Source: Muricea muricata
Taxonomy: Eukaryota; Cnidaria; Anthozoa; Malacalcyonacea; Plexauridae
Length of the DNA: 64,000 bases
Direction: 5' to 3'
Assembly (NCBI GenBank): GCA_963855995.1
Contig: OY979717.1
Location: 33,881,997-33,945,996 of the forward strand
The notes under the pieces were generated by a model. The model ran no database searches. It was not told the origin of the DNA and saw nothing but the letters and a program-made list of their open reading frames with translations. The first letter of the stretch is position 1. Every line of letters starts with the position of its first letter. A program made the translations under genes and the position numbers. Below are positions 1 to 11,829 of the stretch, piece after piece.

Positions 1-594
1 GCGTAATGGATAGCGAAACCCATGAATTGGAACACAGGAACAGAGGTTAGACTCACGCTGCAGTTGGCGCTAGGATTCATATTTTTTTAGGTTCTGTCTT
101 ACTAATTTCTTTTGACATCAACCTTTACTCAATTAATTTAAAAATGCATTAGCCGAGAAGGACCCGAATATATTAATATTCAGCCATTCGGCTCTGAATT
201 GGAAAAATGGATGCATGTGCGGGAAAACGCTCGTAGGATTAATCTAGCACGAATCTCACAATATTTCTCATGGTGGAAACACGTATGAAAAGGGGATAAT
301 ATGTAGAAAAAAACGGTTAGTCTGACCGCTTACTTCGAGTGTGTATCCACACTGAGCTGAGCAAGCTGCAAAACGCGCCTGAGTACGGAGGGGATCAGGG
401 CCCTGGTGGGAATCGACTTTTGACGAATGCCATTATGCCAGCCAAATGCACTGCTATACTGAGAGGTCACGTCGACTTGAGTAATGTGATATTTCGAAAC
501 AGAATCTATTTTTCAGCTTTCCTGGTGTGGGTATATAGACTCTAGTCTAAAAACACAAACATCATTTTCGGCTGAGTACATAACGCTAGGATAA

Positions 595-714
595 GGCCTG
601 TATGAGACGTCGAACTTTTCATGTGCCGAACCTAATGTAAATGAGCCAAAGCAAAGAGTTTAGTTCATTTGCATTAGACTCGGCACATAAAAAGTTCCAC
701 GTCTGAAACAAGCC
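595..714. mobile_element. Harbinger-like MITE, unit 1 copy
   Basis: A 120-bp hairpin-forming element with inverted repeats of about 50 bp beginning GGCCTGT. It is flanked by TAA on both sides (592-594 and 715-717). A 3-bp TAA/TTA duplication is the habit of PIF/Harbinger elements. It is present at the same site in all three units, so it predates the duplications. No coding capacity. Confidence 0.6.
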
Positions 715-731
715 TAAGACACAATGAAAAT

Positions 732-998
732 CAGGCCCGGATTAAGGGGTGGGCCCAAGGGGCCCGGGCCCCAGGCCCCCCACCAAGAGCTTCCCACCAT
801 ATAGGGTGATTTTTAGAATTATACAAAAAATATTTATGACTGTTGCATACGGCCTGAAATTTCTTGCTACAAAGTTTAAATTGTTACGGCCAGTCTGGGA
901 CCGGGACCAGTTTTAATAACTTAAAAACTTAGGAGTACATTAAGAGGCCTCCCACCAAGGCGGGGCCCCAGGCCTCCCAAGGAGTTAATCCGGGCCTG
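732..998. mobile_element. hAT-type MITE, unit 1 only
   Basis: A 267-bp non-autonomous element with terminal inverted repeats CAGGCCCGGATTAA. It is flanked by the perfect 8-bp duplication ATGAAAAT (724-731 and 999-1006). Units 2 (near 30945) and 3 (near 49640) carry the undisturbed site with a single ATGAAAAT. An 8-bp duplication with CAG-starting ends is typical of hAT elements. The interior has GC-rich ends and an AT-rich middle without an ORF. Confidence 0.85.
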
Positions 999-1539
999 AT
1001 GAAAATGACGCCCGATTACATTCAAGAAACGCTGATTCAACTTCAAAGGAACTGGAATGGGCGTTGTGCCCGCAATCCAATGGTTGTACATTTCCACCGT
1101 GCCCCGTGGTCAGGCATATATTTCGCTACAGACTCAGGGTTGCTCCACAACGACATTTTTACCTGAGTATACATAACACCAGCTAGTCCACCATAACACC
1201 AATTGGATGGGAAATAGTTCTGTTTCCTGGGAAGTAAATTTAGTTTCTTGAGAAAGTAGGATTGAGGTAAGCAAACAGAAAACGTTATTAGGAGCCCCAA
1301 TGATAGTGCAACAATGTTTCCTGATTTGAGATCAGAAAGAACCCCCCCCTTAAAAAAAGGGAAATGTTTTCTACATGCGCAGTGAATGCCATTATTATGT
1401 ATTCTATTTAAGGAAGAAATCAGTGAAAAACCTAAAAATATTAATGTAGGTCTGAGCTATGAGCACAAACTTCAATTGGAGTCATGAAACGACTGAATAA
1501 AAAACGACAACAGTGGCTGAGATGAACAAAGTTCGAAAA

Positions 1540-2975
1540 ATCATCGCCTTACAACCAATTATAAATCATAATAGCTTGTGAATATTTTATCTTGCTCAAG
1601 AAAAGACTGTAGTTTATATAATAAACAGGAAATACATGGGTGCTTGAAAATGCCAGATTTGCTTCTTGTGTTGAACACAGTGAACTTGAACATGACAGTT
1701 TGTCTGTACCAACACTAACTGTTTCTACAAAATTATTATTGCAAAATATTAGCTTTGAATGTTTTGTCCATAGCATTATATACTTTTACAAATTTCAACA
1801 ATATTTATATATTACAAAACTACCTTATGTTATAAAAAAATATAGAAAGTACTCAAATAATATTTAAACAAGAGACACATTCAAATATAATTTGAACATT
1901 GACAATTCACAAGCAGACAAGTTTAAACTTTGATGGCAAGAAATATATTACTGGCACAGATGCACAATATCAGTATCACAGCATTGCACAATAATCACCT
2001 ATGCCAGGACATGAGAAAATCATCATTTTACAGCTTGTCTGTACCTACACTAATTGTTTCTACAAAATTATTATTGCAAAACTATTAGCTTTGAATAATG
2101 TTTTGTCAATAGCATCATATATTTTCAAAAATTTCAACAATATTTATATATTATAAAAATCTCGGTCATGTCATGTCATGCATTGAAAACAAGTACTTAA
2201 AGCAGACAAGTTTAAACTTTGATGACAAGAAATATATTGGCACAGTATCAGTATCAGTATCACAGTACTGCACGTACATGATCACCCATGCCGGGACATC
2301 AGAAAATCATTGCTTTACACCAACTATGAATCATAGCTCATGGATATTTTATATTGCTACAAAAGACTGTAGTTTATATAATAAATAGAAAATACAAGGG
2401 TGCTTGAAAATACCAGTTTTACTTCTCGTGTTGAACACTTGAACATGACATTTACAATGATATTTATACAGCTTACCTGTACCAACACTAACTGTTTCTA
2501 CAAAATTATTATTGCAAAATTATTAGCTTTGAATGTTTTGTCAATAGCATTATATACTTTTTAAAATTTCAACAGTATTTATGTATTACAAAACTGTCTG
2601 TCATGTCATACATTGAAAATAAAAGCATATACTCAAATAATATTTGAACAAGAGATACATTGAAACATAATTCGAACATTGGCAATTCACAAGCAGACAA
2701 TTTTTTGATGACAAGAAATAATATATTGTATTGACACAGACGCACAGTATCAGTATCACAGCATTGTATGATAATCACCCATGTGAGGACATCAGAAAAT
2801 CATCGCTTTACAACCAATTATAAATCATAATAGCTTGTGGATATTTTATGTTGCTCAAGAAAAGACTATATTTTATATAATAAACAGGAATTACATGGGT
2901 GCTTGAAAATGCCAGATTTGCTTCTCGTGTTGAACACTTGAACACAGTGAACTTGAACATGACATTTACAATGAC
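1540..2975. repeat. Degenerate satellite-like tandem block, unit 1
   Basis: AT-rich, imperfectly repeated modules. The phrase CTGTACCAACACTAACTG and close variants recur near 1705, 2040 and 2478. The AAATCATCGCTTTACA-type phrase recurs near 1540, 2025, 2305 and 2797. Short ORFs on both strands here follow from the repetition and show no protein family. I see no gene. Confidence 0.7.
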
Positions 2976-3593
2976 ATTTATATCGTATTCTTACATTATC
3001 AGGCTAGTTCGTTATCTAGTAGGTGATGAAATATGAATTGGTCACAAAAAGTTGTTGATAAATTACCTTAAAATCCTTGTTAATGTTCCGTTAAGTGCGA
3101 TCGCCGGCGGCCGGCGTTCGTTTCTCATGACTTCATGCATAAAATTTTCGACATGTTGGATTGAAAAATCAGTATATCACTCCAGTTGAGGTTTTGAAAA
3201 GTTTTCCAATTTGTTAGTTCAGTGAAAATTTTAACAAACGTCATCCAAATGTTTTCAGTAATTGGCTATAAGCTAACATTACAGTTATACAGTTACAGTT
3301 ACGCGCACAACTACAATATATCTGCATTCGCAGATACAAAAATGAACATGAGATGACGATGAAACAAGTCGGGAAATGATTAAAAGGAAATTGAATTTTC
3401 ATTCGTTAAGCTTAAATGTCTCGCTATTTTCTCAATATAGACTTCAGAAGTGCTACGTCACACAGTTTCGATCTATTAATACAAAACGAGACTACTTTTA
3501 TCCTGCATACATACAGTGGAGGAAATGAGACAGCCCTCTTAAAAGGTCCATGTTCGGAAGTCGGAACACACAAGTTTACGCCCTCCCTCCGTG

Positions 3594-3669
3594 TTATAAA
3601 TTAAATCGGCAGCAGCTAGGCTTAACTATATCGCGTCAGTTAACACAAGGACAGAAGATCAAGTACCGG
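3594..3669 (+). promoter_or_regulatory. Candidate promoter and non-coding first exon of the DUF3472 gene, unit 1
   Basis: A TATA-like TATAAATT at 3595 is followed by an initiator-like TCAGTT near 3636 and a consensus splice donor (exon ending CCGG at 3669, intron starting GTAAGTC). The block is kept in all three units. The first good acceptor in the right place is the pyrimidine-rich ...TTCATGTAG at about 12710, just 5' of the DUF3472 start codon. This would give a leader intron of about 9 kb. The linkage is inferred; no transcript evidence is available. Confidence 0.35.
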
Positions 3670-4593
3670 GTAAGTCAAAAGATAGATATATTAGCAACAA
3701 AATTCAACCATGTCCGAATTGAAAAGAAATCCTTCTCCTTGGCCTTGACAAAAGGTTACTTTGTAATTTTTGTGGTGTCATTTTGAGCCTATATGCACTG
3801 GACAGGCTAAAAATGTTTATCCGGACATAGCGTAAAATTCGTGAAGATGGCGGTTGTGAAAATTCGCTCAAGCGATACAGCACTTCTACTAGTTACAGTC
3901 GATCTTTAACGTGAAAGATGTGTCGTTGTTTGCTGTGGAAGATACTGAAATTCTCAGGCAGAAATTATGGCTTCGTGTTCGATCAAAACACACCAGGCAC
4001 AATTTTCATGAAGGTCCCTCTGCAGGTTATTGGCTATGCAGTGATGCTAAGAAATACCCTGGTCCTGCATGACTCCTCAAAGTTTTGTTGTATATGAAGG
4101 GAATATATAAAATAATACAAGTGTACGTGAGACAGGCGATGCGCCAAAGGTTACTAAATCTTTATTGGCTTATAATTTTAGATATCAAATCAAATAGATT
4201 TATCCCTTTAGAACCACGAGTGTGAGTTTTGATCTTCTAGGAAAGATGTGAGCAGCATCTTGCATTTTGCGCAGCGGTTCAGCTCATGACAATTATGCCC
4301 AAACTTCCCATCTTTCCACCTCTTTTACAATCGAAACACTTAATTATTTATGAGAATAGCAAAGCAGAACAGTGTCAGATATCTAGATAATATCTATCTC
4401 ATTTTACAAGTGTAAAAGTTTAAAATGTAAACAAAGTGTTCGATTACATTAAGGACTTTGACCACTCTTTAATTCTACTGACAGCGAGTATCCGAGACTC
4501 CGAGTGATATTTATTTAGCAATATACCTGATTCAAGCAAACGTGAAAATGTACTATCATTGTATATCTCAAATGATATGCAGTTCAAAAACTA

Positions 4594-4625
4594 ATAACAG
4601 TTGGGCTTGCAAGCCTAACTGTTAT
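4594..4625. repeat. Short near-perfect palindrome, unit 1
   Basis: 32-bp inverted repeat with arms ATAACAGTTGGGCTTG / CAAGCCTAACTGTTAT and one mismatch. Units 2 and 3 carry a longer 40-bp version that also includes TGGC/GCCA. It could form a cruciform or be the stub of a small foldback element. Confidence 0.7.
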
Positions 4626-4799
4626 GCCAGTCGCTACACTACTCTGTATACACAGTCAAGTGGTAATTATCCGTGCATTGACATGGTTGACACCTGGAAC
4701 TGCAAAATAATGCTTCATAAACTGATTTAGATGCAGGCAAAGTGATCGAGATTGTTGCATTGTTAATCATCGTAAATATATGTTGTATTTTATTATTTA

Positions 4800-5700
4800 C
4801 AGCTATTTGCGTCTAAGCAGCAAGCGCAAACATTTTTACGTTTGTAACGTGCCGTTTGCCCTTTGAAACGCAACGTTTGCCGTTATAATTCTTACTGTTT
4901 TAAATGATCAAAACTGAGTTCACGTGTAAGAAACGAATATTTAGAAGTCTTTTATCGCTTTTGTATTATTTGAAATCCTGAACAAGCTTCTACGCCTTTA
5001 TAAAAAAATGATATAACGTGCATCAAAACATGACATAACATGGCATTTGCAGTACTACCATTTGCATTCAATCGTTACACCGCGCCGCGAAATGAAAGTT
5101 GTTTCGAGTTTTCCAACGCGTGTTATCATTATACAACTTTACGTTTTATATTTCAAACTTCTAATTAGGGGGCGTGAACGTTTGCAACCGTCAGCAACCA
5201 GCCGAAAATAGCTCGACTGACACGTCAGTTTTATGTTACATGATCACGAAGCTGAAATTGTTCAGTTTCGAATTTTGTCGTTCAATATTAATGTATTTGC
5301 TGTACAAAGAGATGATTGAATGGTTTTCAAGACAATTTAGTGATAATTATTGCAAAAGAACGATTTAATATATATTTGTTTACGTTAGCGGTTGCTATTT
5401 ATAGCGGTTCGCCGGATATAATTGCAAAAACGGTTGTAAACGTTCACGCCCCCTAATTAGAAGTTTGAAATGTAAAACGTAAAGTTGTCCAATTATAACA
5501 CGCGTTGGAAAACTCGAAACAACTTTCATTTCGCGGCGCGGTGTAACGATTGAATGCAAATGGTAGTACTGCCAGTACAAAACCGTCGTCCCTCGGGTTT
5601 TGCATCTGAATGCTTCCGTTTCAAACGGCGAAACGTCACGTTACAAACGTAAAAATACTCGCAAAAATGTTTGCGCTTGTTGCTTGGATGCAAATAGCTG
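4800..5700. mobile_element. TIR element with CAGCTATTTGCG ends, unit 1 version
   Basis: A 901-bp element bounded by inverted repeats starting CAGCTATTTGCGTC and flanked by TA on each side. The arms are several hundred bases long: the sequence from about 5040 to 5190 is mirrored at about 5430-5580. The same ends occupy the same site in units 2 and 3, but the interior there is different and longer. No transposase ORF. A TA target would fit Tc1/mariner, but the family is not certain. Confidence 0.6.
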
Positions 5701-5745
5701 TATTTGTTCTTCCAGATTAACAAAAAGTTAAAATACTTTTGCCTA

Positions 5746-5965
5746 ACGTTTCGCTGTCTTCTACGGAAATTAGTATCAAACACCATGTCATGAAACTATG
5801 AAATTCATAGTGTTTGATAACCAGTCGTAATCAAGGACAGGACAATGAGATGAGAAAGTTTGATATGGCTGAAGAGTACCAATGGGCAATGGATAAGTTG
5901 ATCAAAACAGTAAGAGTTATTGGTTAAAAGTTTCCGTACTCGAGAACGAAACGTTAGACGAAAGT
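5746..5965. repeat. Inverted repeat with AACGTTTCG ends, unit 1
   Basis: The left arm (CTAACGTTTCGCTGTC...) is mirrored by the right arm (...GAACGAAACGTTAG), with an inner hairpin around ATTTCATAGTTTCATG. Units 2 (about 40780-40898) and 3 (about 63357-63475) carry a shorter version. This looks like a MITE or a fragment of one. No coding sequence. Confidence 0.5.
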
Positions 5966-6429
5966 ATTTAAACTGTTTGTTAATCCTCTCAATATATGTT
6001 GTGTTGTAATCCGAGCTCAATCAATTGAACTGAAATTTCACTTGTTGGGATTGGCTAGTACTATTATGCATGTATCAATTTTCAGCCCGAGGGGGGGGGG
6101 GAGCCGGGCATATGTGGGGGATTTAAAACTTTACCATCAGAAGTGTTCAAATGCCTGACAGTGGGGCATAAAATGACAATCAAATAAAGGAAAATATCTC
6201 CACCCCCGGGAGGTGTGGAACTTGCACACCTAGTATAACCAGGAATGGCACACTTTGGGTAATAATGATCAACAGTTTAGAAGAAGTTTGTCCGGGCGCA
6301 AACTATTTTAAATACTAATCAATACAACACAATTTTTAATTTAATGTATTTAAGGTATTTAACTACATGCCTCCTTGTTCCCAACAATTAACAAAAGGAA
6401 ATATAAATATCAACAATAGTGGTATCTGT

Positions 6430-6888
6430 CTATGCACTTTTGCAAGTGTCACATAACCAATATATGGGTATATGCTGTAAACCAGTACAGATTTGGTGGA
6501 ACCAGGATGAACAGTTACTGCAAGCTATCCAGGCAAAGTCGTCATCGTAATTATCTTGCAGCTCAGGAGGATTAAATTCGCCACATGTATTGCACAGTTC
6601 ATCACCATCTGAATCTCTCAGTGGCTATTTGTCTGTAGTCCCACCTTGATTTTTTGCCATTCTTGTAGCGGCAGCTTTCTTCGCTCCTTTCTTCCTGTTA
6701 TTTTGCACGATTTCTAGGTGTTTAAAACACATTCGTACTTCTCCAGGTTGAAGTAAAGCATTGCTTGCAGTTGCAGCTATTACATCTTCATCAGGGAACC
6801 ATTGAGCACTTGTGAAGGGGGTATTGCCTTTGATGGAATGGTAATGGAACTCACAAGCTTGTCTGGTTTTAAATAGTGACCTGCACAA
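6430..6888 (-). pseudogene. C-terminal part of the TIR-transposon protein, with PHD finger
   Basis: This is the last segment of the element's gene. Residues encoded from 6888 to 6628 continue the preceding frame after a frameshift near 6860 and end in a basic Lys/Arg-rich stretch. A TAG at 6625-6627 interrupts, but the frame stays open beyond it to a TAG at 6430-6432. That tail contains a complete PHD pattern: CNTC, then CSNC after W-I-A, then WFHQIC, then CDTC (Cys4-His-Cys3). PHD fingers read histone tails, so the intact protein may have tethered the transposon to chromatin. The family assignment rests on spacing alone; function is inferred. Confidence 0.7.
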
Positions 6889-8332
6889 AACCCATCACAA
6901 TCTTCACAATTGAGGTTGCCAAACGGGCGTTCTGGATCAGGTGTGGGTGAAGGGGAAAAATCTAGGGAGGGTCCATCTGGATACCAAAACTCATCAACAG
7001 ACACACCACTTCGGCACAATGGATGGATACACTGTGGACTATAACAACACCTTAGGTAAAACACATACTGAACAGGCAAGCCCTTAACCATATGTCTCTG
7101 CCTTAATTGCCATATGCTCTCAATATTTTTGTATAAATCAGGATATTGTAACTTCGCTTGTTTCTCGTCTTCAGCTTTTCCTTTTAAGAATTTAATAACA
7201 ATTTCTCTCTGTTTCTGCTCATCGTCGCTATTTGCTCCCTTTGTAAGATGAATGACAGTTTTGGCACAAGGTGATTTGTTTACTCGAGAAAGGTAAACGT
7301 CAATAGCTGAATCTAGATTTTTGCATAACATTTCATCGTTCACTTTGCCTGAAATTATACACGACCCGTTTAATGTCGAGGGAATGAAGAGATTAGCATG
7401 ACCCAAAGGAAGGCACCCATTTTGAAGTTCCATTCTGTTTTTGTAACTTGAACCACTGCTTTGCGTGGACACCATCATTGCTTTAGTTTGTTTTACCAGA
7501 TGTCTTTTGGTCCACCAATACTGTACCTCCTCGTGCACAGGACCCTCATCACCGCCACCGTCAACCCTAATACACTCTATATCCTTCTGTTTGCTAGTGC
7601 GAGGATTTAAAAATGCTTGCTTGATGTCCTCGTGTTTTTCTAACATTAGCATATCAGCATAATGTTGTGCGGGGTTTTTATTGAATAATTTCTTTGCCTT
7701 TACAACTCCACCACATACTTCATTTGTTGTTTCAGTTGAAGGAAAGTTGTAGCTCGTTGTTTGTAAAGCAGAGGGGTACGGACTCATATAGTCGGTTCTG
7801 GCTGTTGTAGATACGTGATATTCGTCGATAAGGTGTCTAGTCGAAAACCGGCTTGGTCATCACGCCCACGTTCATTATGTGTGTACCATCTTTGTATTGA
7901 ATATAATCTAAGCCTCTGTATAGAGCAGCACTCCAGTGACTGTCCGGTTTCTATTAAGGCGAATCCTTTCCTTGCACGACGCTGCGCAACCTCAGCTAGT
8001 CCCTTGTACCTCGCTGCTGATTTACGACATTTGTTCCTAGGCATACACAACTGAACAACAGTTCCATAGCTGATTTTCCTATGGTATTTTGCTTCCAAAT
8101 GTGCTTGAATAGTACGAAATGTTACTTTTTTCCCTAGCTTTCTACTTCCGTCGAATGTTAACAGTCCTGTCCTCCGCCATTCATTTGCACCCACGCCCCT
8201 CTTTCTGACAAATTCTTCTATCGTTGTTCCGATGTCAGGACATTTATCTTCTAGCCTTTTTACTTTTTTGCTTCGTCGTCTTTGAAAGAAACGTCTCTCT
8301 GAAATCCTTTTTTTAATCTCCCTGGTAGCCTT
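6780..8332 (-). pseudogene. Central, probably catalytic region of the TIR-transposon protein
   Basis: Two overlapping frames join here. The upstream frame is open from just after a TGA near 8333 to 7784 and includes a basic start and the phrases LLTFDGSRKLGKKVTF and GRDDQAGFRLDT. A one-base shift near 7787 leads into 335 codons containing RVDGGGDEGPVHEEVQYWW. The clustered acidic residues (DD, then D-x-D, then E) are candidates for an RNase H-like DDE transposase core, but I cannot align them to a named superfamily. A further shift near 6860 leads to the PHD-bearing tail. Confidence 0.6.
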
Positions 8333-8358
8333 TCATTTTATAAAAGCTCTCTTCCTTC

Positions 8359-9637
8359 TCAACACTTCTTTTCCTTTGCGTCCAGAGGATCTTTAATAGT
8401 TGAAAGTTCGTGCAGGTCTTCGCAGTCAGATTCAGACAAAATGATTCCATTGTCAATGTCATCTTCTTTTTCATTCAGCTGTTTTTTAAGGTTGCATACT
8501 TGCCGAGACTGCTCGATAACATGCAATTCGCATTCTTTCAAATTAAAACTAGGTAATCTCCCTGCAAAAGCATTTAGCATACTTTTGACAGAATTTGAAG
8601 CGGGTAGACTTCTTTGCATTTCGCCTGTGACACGAACAAATTCCAACCAGTTAAGTTCGCATTGATACAGTATATTACGAAGCTGATCATCGTTGATAGT
8701 CAGCTTCTTAGTATAAAACTCTTGGTCTTCAGTTACGTTCCTAGCACTATCCTCACGATGATTACGTCCAATTACATCGGTAGCACTGTCGACGTTATCG
8801 TCATTACCCGCAGTTACATCTTCCTGTTCACTGTCTGTTTCACTATTATCGGAACCTTCCGAGCTGCATGTCTGAATCATAAATGCCAAACGAATTAAGA
8901 AGTGCACGATCCTTACTCCCTGCTATGTTCTCAATAACTTCGCGAATTGCTGTAGCCTCCTCTAGAGCATCTTTGACCTCTTTGGTCTTGGCTACTATAT
9001 CGTCAAAACCGTAAATAGATTTTGCTTTGTTGCTAGACAAGCCGGCTGCCCCAACGATGGCAAATTTCAAGCGTTGCTTTTCACTCTCTGATTCTGCAAG
9101 TTTTAAAAGTTTGTTCACGGTTTCTCTACTTAGAACTGGTTTCTCCTTTTGTTTGCAAGTCACCAAATTTTTAAGTAATGACTTGAAAATATTGTAATGG
9201 ACACTAGAATTCTTCTCTGCCAAAAAAACACAGTAGTTGCCTTTAGACCTTTCACTAATCCCCAAAGTTGCAAGAAACATTTGTAAAAGTTTTCTACGGG
9301 CGTGCAAAGCCGTGTAAGTAACGTTTGGGCTTACTATTTCGAATGCAACTTTCAACTTCATGTATCCATCTTCAATTATCTTTTGTGCAACTTTAAGCAT
9401 GGCAAAACACAAACTGCAGGGTTGGGCATGTCGCTTGCAACAGACGTACCTCCGAGCTTCTATATAGTTAATTAAAGTAAGACCTTCAAAGATAGAAACA
9501 TGTACATCATTACTAACACGGTTAAATTTGGACAAAAGACGTTTTATTTGTTCAGTGTAAGTTTTCACATAATTAACATCAATATAATCTTTTTCTTCTT
9601 CACTTCTTTTGCAACTGTTGGGGGAGGCCTTTAACAA
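8359..9637 (-). pseudogene. Middle region of the TIR-transposon protein
   Basis: Two frames overlap around 8846-8907. The first (to 8846) is mostly helical, with a Cys/His group CCKRHAQPCSLC that may bind a metal. The second (to 8359) is acidic, with a Ser/Asp/Glu-rich start. Neither frame begins with a credible ATG, as expected for internal pieces of one protein split by indels. No family is recognised. Confidence 0.5.
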
Positions 9638-10583
9638 AAATTCTGCTCTTCTTCTGTCTGAGGTGTCCCTTGGACCAATTCCTTAGCGCAGTCGTTTACC
9701 GTTGAACGAGATTCCTCAATTAGGACAGGTGACTGGGGTGCATCCTGATCCAATTCCTGGAGATCTTCTTCCATGGTTGCATGGGTTTTCAAATCTAGAT
9801 CCTCCGGATCAGAAATAATGAGTGTATTATCAGTACTGCAGGTGCTTGTGCTGGACATTGAATCTTGCTTGAACAAATTAGGCAGCTTGGACTGGTTGTC
9901 GCGAACATTTTTTGGTTTTGAAGAGGACTTCTTAGATTTACCAGAAGATACCATTGAGCTTTGTTTCTTTTTTCACCAGAGCTGTAAACTGACGGTCAAC
10001 AGATTTCTTTTCCTTCTGGACTTCCAATATTTTCTCACTAATTTCATTACACTTCTTATAATTGTTCATGGCTTTTTCTTTCTGTAGCTGTTGGTTTTTA
10101 AACATTATACGATTTTCCAACAATTTTATAGTTTCGTGTAACGAATCAATCTCAAGAGCTCTTTCCTCGGATGATAATTTGGCTCTTTTCTTGGCTGGGC
10201 TTTTTGATTTTTCCACTTTGCTTCTTGACTGTCCCTTGACAAAAGCATACCCATCTTGAATGACCTTTTCTTTCGCCTTTTCCAACAAATTACCTAAACA
10301 GGAAGTTTACTATTTAGTGCTGAATATGTTTTGTAGCTATGAAGTTACCCATTTATTCACTTCAAAATTTTTGTTGTTCAATTGTCACATATTATTATAC
10401 TATCTGGGAAAATTATACAATACCTCTGTTAAGAATTACCATTGCATTCTCCTTGGCAATGGCTGCTGCAGCATCATTCACAGCAAGTTGGTATTTTGTG
10501 AGAGGTTTGGTTGAATTACGCCCATAAATTTGAGTTTTTTCCAGGACATCATTCTTTTCCATTGCTTCATACTGGGCAGTTTC
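9631..10583 (-). pseudogene. N-terminal exons of the TIR-transposon protein
   Basis: A 160-nt exon at 10424-10583 (acceptor TTGATAG, donor GTATTG) splices in phase to an exon starting at 10293 (acceptor TGTTTAG), giving a junction reading VILNRGNLLEKAKEK. The product is helical and charged: a basic stretch GQSRSKVEKSKS, then a heptad-like coiled coil to about 9950. Frames then shift near 9950 and again in a T-run near 9637, linking to a Ser/Glu-rich linker. More upstream exons probably exist but were not resolved. Splicing shows the source gene was a normal nuclear gene. Confidence 0.65.
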
Positions 10584-10897
10584 CTATCAAGACATAAAAA
10601 TTATTTACTTAACACATAGGTTTAATTTTCAACAACTGCATCTTTAACAATAGTATACAGTAAAATGTGGCAAAATAAGATAAGCATATTCACACGTAAT
10701 AAGCAACATATGTATTTGTTATGCAAAAAAAGTTATAAATAATTGAAAGAAGAGTTCAAAATTTACCAGTGCAGAAACTGGTATCATTCCTATACATACA
10801 AACATAAATTTGAATTCTCATGGTACCTTTTATGTGCTTTCAAATGTGCAAGTTCTATTATTTTTTCTATTTCCTGTAATATAAAACAGTTAAAATA

Positions 10898-11262
10898 CAG
10901 GGTGTCCCAAAAAACCCCAAAAACTATTGAAATCACCTATTGTTAACATTTGAATGCCCTAGCACTTGTTAAAAATTCAAATATCTTTGTAAAGTACGTT
11001 TGTTTTGCTCATGGGAATATTGATAAAAACCAAATGGAATAGGCTAAAATAGCCCATGCATAAAATTTGATTGCATTTTTAATATGCACTCGTAGGTTTA
11101 GTTTTTTTGTCTGGCATAAAAATAGTTAACACTGAGTATTACTATTAATTATGACGGTTATGTCAATAGTTTATCCACTCGTGGGTTCAATTTAGTGCTA
11201 GGCATTGAAATTCTAACAATAGATCATTTTCAATAGTTTTGGGGTTTTTTTGGGACACCCTG
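10898..11262. mobile_element. Mariner-type MITE nested in the TIR transposon
   Basis: 365 bp with inverted ends CAGGGTGTCCCAAAAA and flanking TA dinucleotides (10896-10897 and 11263-11264). This is the usual signature of Tc1/mariner non-autonomous elements. It shares internal sequence, in the opposite orientation, with the MITE at 14227-14693. Confidence 0.85.
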
Positions 11263-11829
11263 TATAACGGCAAATATTTCAAAGATCTTTAATACTCAAA
11301 CAATCCATTATTTACATATTAAATTATACTGAATTATGTATATATAAAATTTACATATACGCATTTCTAAAATAAAATAAGCAGGCGTGTTTTGCACTGT
11401 TTAAAATTGCACTTGAGAGTTATGCTTTTCTGATATCGATGGTTTAAATAATCTATGGATTAAATGGGATTATATTAAAAATTGAATGTAAAACTTACCT
11501 TTAAAAATTCGCAGACGCAAACTCATAATTGAACTTCGTAATCGTATTCTTCGAACATGTGCTCTAATATGGTCACGTGTATATCGCTATCACGCGGTAA
11601 GCACACAAATATCGTGAACGTATAAATATAACACCGCGTGCACCGTAAAATACCGTAGAAATTAACCGTAAATTCCGTAAAAAGTTAAAAATTAACATGG
11701 TTCAAAACCCCCACCCTGGGACGGCGTTTAAGAAGCAAAAGCCCCAGGGTGGGAGCACAACCACATGTCAAACCCCCCACATATGCCCGGCCTCCCCCCC
11801 CCTCGCGCTTAACATTGATACATGCATTA

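Larger units (their letters stand above)
3000..4799. other. Conserved non-coding stretch, unit 1
   Basis: Apart from the candidate leader exon (3594-3669) and the palindrome at 4594-4625 I see no gene. Short ORFs around 3416-3786 and 3918-4097 are not recognisable as proteins. The stretch is homologous to 32950-37094 and 51640-60007, which carry extra insertions. Confidence 0.5.
6067..11826 (-). mobile_element. 5.76-kb TIR DNA transposon with PHD-finger gene, unit 1 only
   Basis: Ends are inverted repeats of about 55 bp that start TGCATGTATCAAT, include a run of G, and continue CCGGGCATATGTGGGGG. They are flanked by TTA (6064-6066 and 11827-11829). Units 2 and 3 have the empty site, CTATCAGGG near 40941 and 63521. 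A 3-bp TTA duplication fits PIF/Harbinger but also some less known superfamilies, and I do not recognise the transposase. One minus-strand gene fills the element in broken pieces from about 10583 to 6430. It shows at least one spliced intron, several frameshifts and an in-frame stop, so it is now dead. A mariner-type MITE is nested at 10898-11262. Confidence 0.85.

Noticed and set aside
1549-1867. Overlapping plus and minus ORFs of about 75 codons conserved in three units
   Set aside because: They lie in satellite-like repeats, mirror each other on both strands and match no family; conservation is explained by recent duplication.
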